NCBI GenBank assembly: GCA_947495125.1
Contig: CANLXL010000004.1
Location: 1 to 64,000 of the forward strand
DNA: 64,000 nt
Direction: 5' to 3'
Origin: an uncultured Flaviramulus sp.
Lineage (GTDB): Bacteria; Bacteroidota; Bacteroidia; Flavobacteriales; Flavobacteriaceae
How positions within the stretch are numbered: position 1 is the stretch's first letter; every line of letters starts with the position of its first letter. Shown here piece by piece: positions 61,948 through 64,000 of the stretch. The position numbers and the translations under genes are program-made. The notes under the pieces were generated by a model that saw only the letters and a list, made by a program, of their open reading frames with translations, ran no database searches and had not been told where the DNA came from.

Positions 61948-62391
61948 ATGAGAACCGCAGATAAAAGACCTAAATATGTAGAATGGCTTAATGCCGATGT
62001 GATACACGAGGCATCCAGAAATTGGTTGTCGGAATTACGCTTTATTAAAGACGAACAACGCTTTTTTGAAAACCTTATAAAATCGTATACCCTTCAGTTA
62101 ATAGATTCGGAACGTTTTTCAAACAGCAAAAAACTCGTAGCCAGACTGGATGCTTTACAAAAGAAAAACAAAGCCTTCATTGAAACGGTGAAATCTCACG
62201 AAAATGAACTTTTAATCATGGTAGATGGTTTGGACCAATTGAAAAAAGAGGACGCTTATAAGACCAAACACAGGGCGCTTATAGTTGATATCAATAAATA
62301 TTTTAAGACGTATAGGAGTCTTAAAAAGCGTTTGTTTGACACGATTGACGATATCATGAAGCATGAAAAACAAAAGCGCTTACTTCAATAG
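61948..62391 (+). CDS. Unrecognised helical protein, paralogue B
   Basis: A 147-residue helical, Lys-rich protein (NWLSELRFIKDEQRFFENLIKSYTLQLID, ARLDALQKKNKAFIETVKSHENELLIMVDGLDQLKKED). It shares the pattern L-xx-IK-xEQ-x-F-(Y/F)-xxL with the protein at 60906. Probably a coiled-coil dimer. Function unknown. It flanks Hsp20 on the other side, suggesting both work in the same response. Confidence 0.7.
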   Translation: MRTADKRPKYVEWLNADVIHEASRNWLSELRFIKDEQRFFENLIKSYTLQLIDSERFSNSKKLVARLDALQKKNKAFIETVKSHENELLIMVDGLDQLKKEDAYKTKHRALIVDINKYFKTYRSLKKRLFDTIDDIMKHEKQKRLLQ

Positions 62392-62415
62392 CTCATAATC
62401 TTAAAAATCATCAAA

Positions 62416-63084
62416 ATGAAATACCTGACCGGGATACTCTTAATTTTTTTACTATGTTCCTGTTCTTCTGTTGAGTTGGTAGAACATTGGAAGAATCCGG
62501 ATATCGATTTCTATGAACCTAATAAGGTTTTAGTGGTTGGTATGACCTCTCATGTTGAAGCCAGACAAAAGTTTGAGCAGCAGCTAAAAGACGAATATGA
62601 AGCAAGAGGTATTGAAACGGTAAGGAGCTTGGATCTTTTTGGCCCGGCTTTTAGTACCGAAAAAATGACTAAAGCTGATTTGAAAGCCATGGAAAATGAT
62701 CTTATCAATGATGGCTTCGACACCGTTTTGTTTACCAAAGTTATGGGTGTCGAGGATATCATTGAATACAAGAGTAATTATGACGGGTATGACGAAACCT
62801 ATAGAAGGTTTAATGAAGAGTATTTAAAATATCAGGATATTTATTACAATCCGGATTATTATGAAGCCTATACGGTGTATCATGTGGAGACATCCATGTA
62901 TTGTCTTTGTCCGACTAAAGACCGAGCCTTAATCTGGAAAGGTTATATTGATATTACAGACCCCCAATCTATTGACGATACTGTAAACGACTATGTCAGG
63001 TTGGTTATAATCGTTTTGGAAGAACAGCAACTGATCACTCCAAAAATCTTCAAAGAGGAAGACATTGCTGAAGAAACCATTTAA
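62416..63084 (+). CDS. Unrecognised lipoprotein, paralogue A
   Basis: A 222-residue lipoprotein (IFLLCSCSSVELVEHWKNPD). The first half forms an alternating alpha/beta pattern (KVLVVGMTSHVEARQKFEQQLKDEYEARGIETVRS), the second half holds a Tyr-rich stretch (YLKYQDIYYNPDYYEAYTVYHVETSMY). It is homologous to the next gene. The N-terminal S-W-NP motif recalls DUF4136-like outer-membrane-associated lipoproteins, but the match is loose. Function unknown. Confidence 0.7.
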   Translation: MKYLTGILLIFLLCSCSSVELVEHWKNPDIDFYEPNKVLVVGMTSHVEARQKFEQQLKDEYEARGIETVRSLDLFGPAFSTEKMTKADLKAMENDLINDGFDTVLFTKVMGVEDIIEYKSNYDGYDETYRRFNEEYLKYQDIYYNPDYYEAYTVYHVETSMYCLCPTKDRALIWKGYIDITDPQSIDDTVNDYVRLVIIVLEEQQLITPKIFKEEDIAEETI

Positions 63085-63105
63085 TAATTTTATAGTACAA
63101 ATGCG

Positions 63106-63741
63106 ATGCATAGGCTTGGAATAATATTGATAACCTTAATAATGACAAGCTGTTCATCTGTAAGACTAACGGAGAGCTGGAGAAATCCTGAATATCAAGA
63201 ATTTAAGCCTAAAAATATGTTGATTGTTGGCGTAACATCAGACCTGGAAGCTCGTGCGGCTTTCGAGTTTGAACTTATGAATGCATTAAATGCCCGAAAA
63301 ATTAATGCCTTACAAAGTACGGTTGTTTTTGAAACATCATTTCAAGATTCAAAACAAACGGAAGCGGACATAAAAAAACAAGTTGAGCTGCTACTTTCAA
63401 AGGGATACGATACTATTTTGGTTTCTTTAGTTAAAGGTATGGACGGTAATCAATCGTTTAGCAGCGAGTCCCCAAAAATCGATTATCACCTGCGACGTTT
63501 TATTCCATACTATTTGCTCTATCAGGAGGCTTATTTTAAACAAGAATATTACAACGATTATAAAGTACTTAATATAGAGGCCTCAATGTATAATTTAAAA
63601 AAAGACAAGGAAAAAACATTAGTATGGTTTGGGACTTACGACCTTGTAAATCCAAACGATATTACAAAAACCATTAACACCTATGTTAAGGGGGTTATCA
63701 GATCCTTAGAAAAAGAAAGACTGATTTCTAAGGTTAAATAG
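63106..63741 (+). CDS. Unrecognised lipoprotein, paralogue B
   Basis: A 211-residue lipoprotein (LIMTSCSSVRLTESWRNPEYQEFKPKNMLIVGVTSDLEARAAFEFEL). It matches the preceding protein throughout, including the Tyr-rich segment (YLLYQEAYFKQEYYNDYKVLNIEASMY) and the closing LVWFGTYDLVNPNDITKTINTYVKGVI. The pair may form a heterodimer on the inner leaflet of the outer membrane or in the periplasm. No enzyme motif is seen. Confidence 0.7.
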   Translation: MHRLGIILITLIMTSCSSVRLTESWRNPEYQEFKPKNMLIVGVTSDLEARAAFEFELMNALNARKINALQSTVVFETSFQDSKQTEADIKKQVELLLSKGYDTILVSLVKGMDGNQSFSSESPKIDYHLRRFIPYYLLYQEAYFKQEYYNDYKVLNIEASMYNLKKDKEKTLVWFGTYDLVNPNDITKTINTYVKGVIRSLEKERLISKVK

Positions 63742-63800
63742 AAAAGACTTTAACCTGCAATTATTTCTACGACAGAATGAGCAATATCATTGACTATATA

Positions 63801-64000
63801 TCAGATGGTATTTTTTCTACCGCCAATTGTAAATCCGACGGATAATCCGAAATAACTGTTATCTACGGTTCCTATAGTTTGTCCATCAGGTATTTCAATA
63901 TCGGCTTTTGGCATAAAATTATACTCGAGTCCAAATCTAGTATGACCTATTTCAAGCCCTCCTCTTAAAAGCATCCCTAATTGATTGTTCACGCGTCCTT
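63801..64000 (-). CDS. Outer-membrane beta-barrel protein, C-terminal end (partial)
   Basis: The frame is open to the right edge and ends at 63801. The visible 66 residues (LGMLLRGGLEIGHTRFGLEYNFMPKADIEIPDGQTIGTVDNSYFGLSVGFTIGGRK) show the alternating hydrophobic strands and final aromatic strand of a small outer-membrane barrel of the OmpW/PorT-like kind common in Bacteroidota. The start lies outside the window. It is convergent with the lipoprotein gene. Confidence 0.7.
   Translation of the reverse strand, partial: GRVNNQLGMLLRGGLEIGHTRFGLEYNFMPKADIEIPDGQTIGTVDNSYFGLSVGFTIGGRKNTI

Noticed and set aside
63778-63789. Possible additional FNR-like site TGAGCAATATCA
   Set aside because: It has an altered half-site, lies between convergent genes and has no -7 box at 29.5 bp in either direction.

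Overview
The window looks like chromosomal DNA of a marine-type member of the Flavobacteriaceae (Bacteroidota). It is AT-rich. It contains a SusC/SusD pair, a type IX secretion C-terminal sorting domain, short lipoprotein signals, very few Shine-Dalgarno sites, and Bacteroidota-style -7 promoter boxes (TAnnTTTG). The species cannot be named from the sequence. No tRNA, rRNA, CRISPR array or intact insertion sequence was found.

Region 1 (1-5.3 kb): the 5' part of a very repetitive secreted protein gene on the minus strand runs off the left edge. It is followed by an unrecognised secreted protein and about 1.3 kb of gene-poor, apparently decayed sequence. Region 2 (5.4-25.6 kb): a polysaccharide utilisation locus, most probably for acetylated beta-mannan or glucomannan. 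A type IX secreted multidomain enzyme (FN3 repeats, CE2-like acetylesterase, C-terminal TIM-barrel hydrolase) precedes an AraC-type regulator. The regulator is divergent from an operon of SusC, SusD, a surface lipoprotein, two paralogous clan GH-A lipoproteins, a GH2 beta-mannosidase, a GH130 phosphorylase and a sodium/solute symporter. The implied route is deacetylation and cutting outside, import through SusCD, trimming in the periplasm, uptake by the symporter, and phosphorolysis in the cytoplasm.

Region 3 (26-63.7 kb): a long stress island tied together by one regulatory signal. Upstream of almost every transcription unit lies an FNR-like palindrome, TGAT-N4-ATCA (often TGATATATATCA). From its centre to the first T of the -7 box the distance is 29.5 bp in 16 promoter directions, which puts the operator near -41.5, the class II activator position. 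In the middle sit a PAS histidine kinase with a FixL-like proximal histidine and a response regulator fused to a Crp/Fnr domain, the obvious candidates for sensing and activation. The regulated genes include D-lactate dehydrogenase, L,D-transpeptidase, GH130 plus GT4, a metal-binding domain plus c-type cytochrome, an Mla lipid transporter, a YtfI/YtfJ-like pair, CbpA/CbpM chaperones, an M50 protease with CBS domains and an ABC exporter, thioredoxin, five tandem-domain universal stress proteins, a baeRF-like protein, an ATP-cone nuclease, a beta-CASP nuclease and Hsp20. One such promoter drives a transcript with no ORF, a candidate regulated small RNA.

The content recalls the mycobacterial DosR dormancy regulon (USPs, small heat-shock protein, CBS-M50 protease, PPOX-fold protein) with unrelated regulators. 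I infer a low-oxygen or dormancy programme. The window ends inside an outer-membrane barrel gene on the minus strand.
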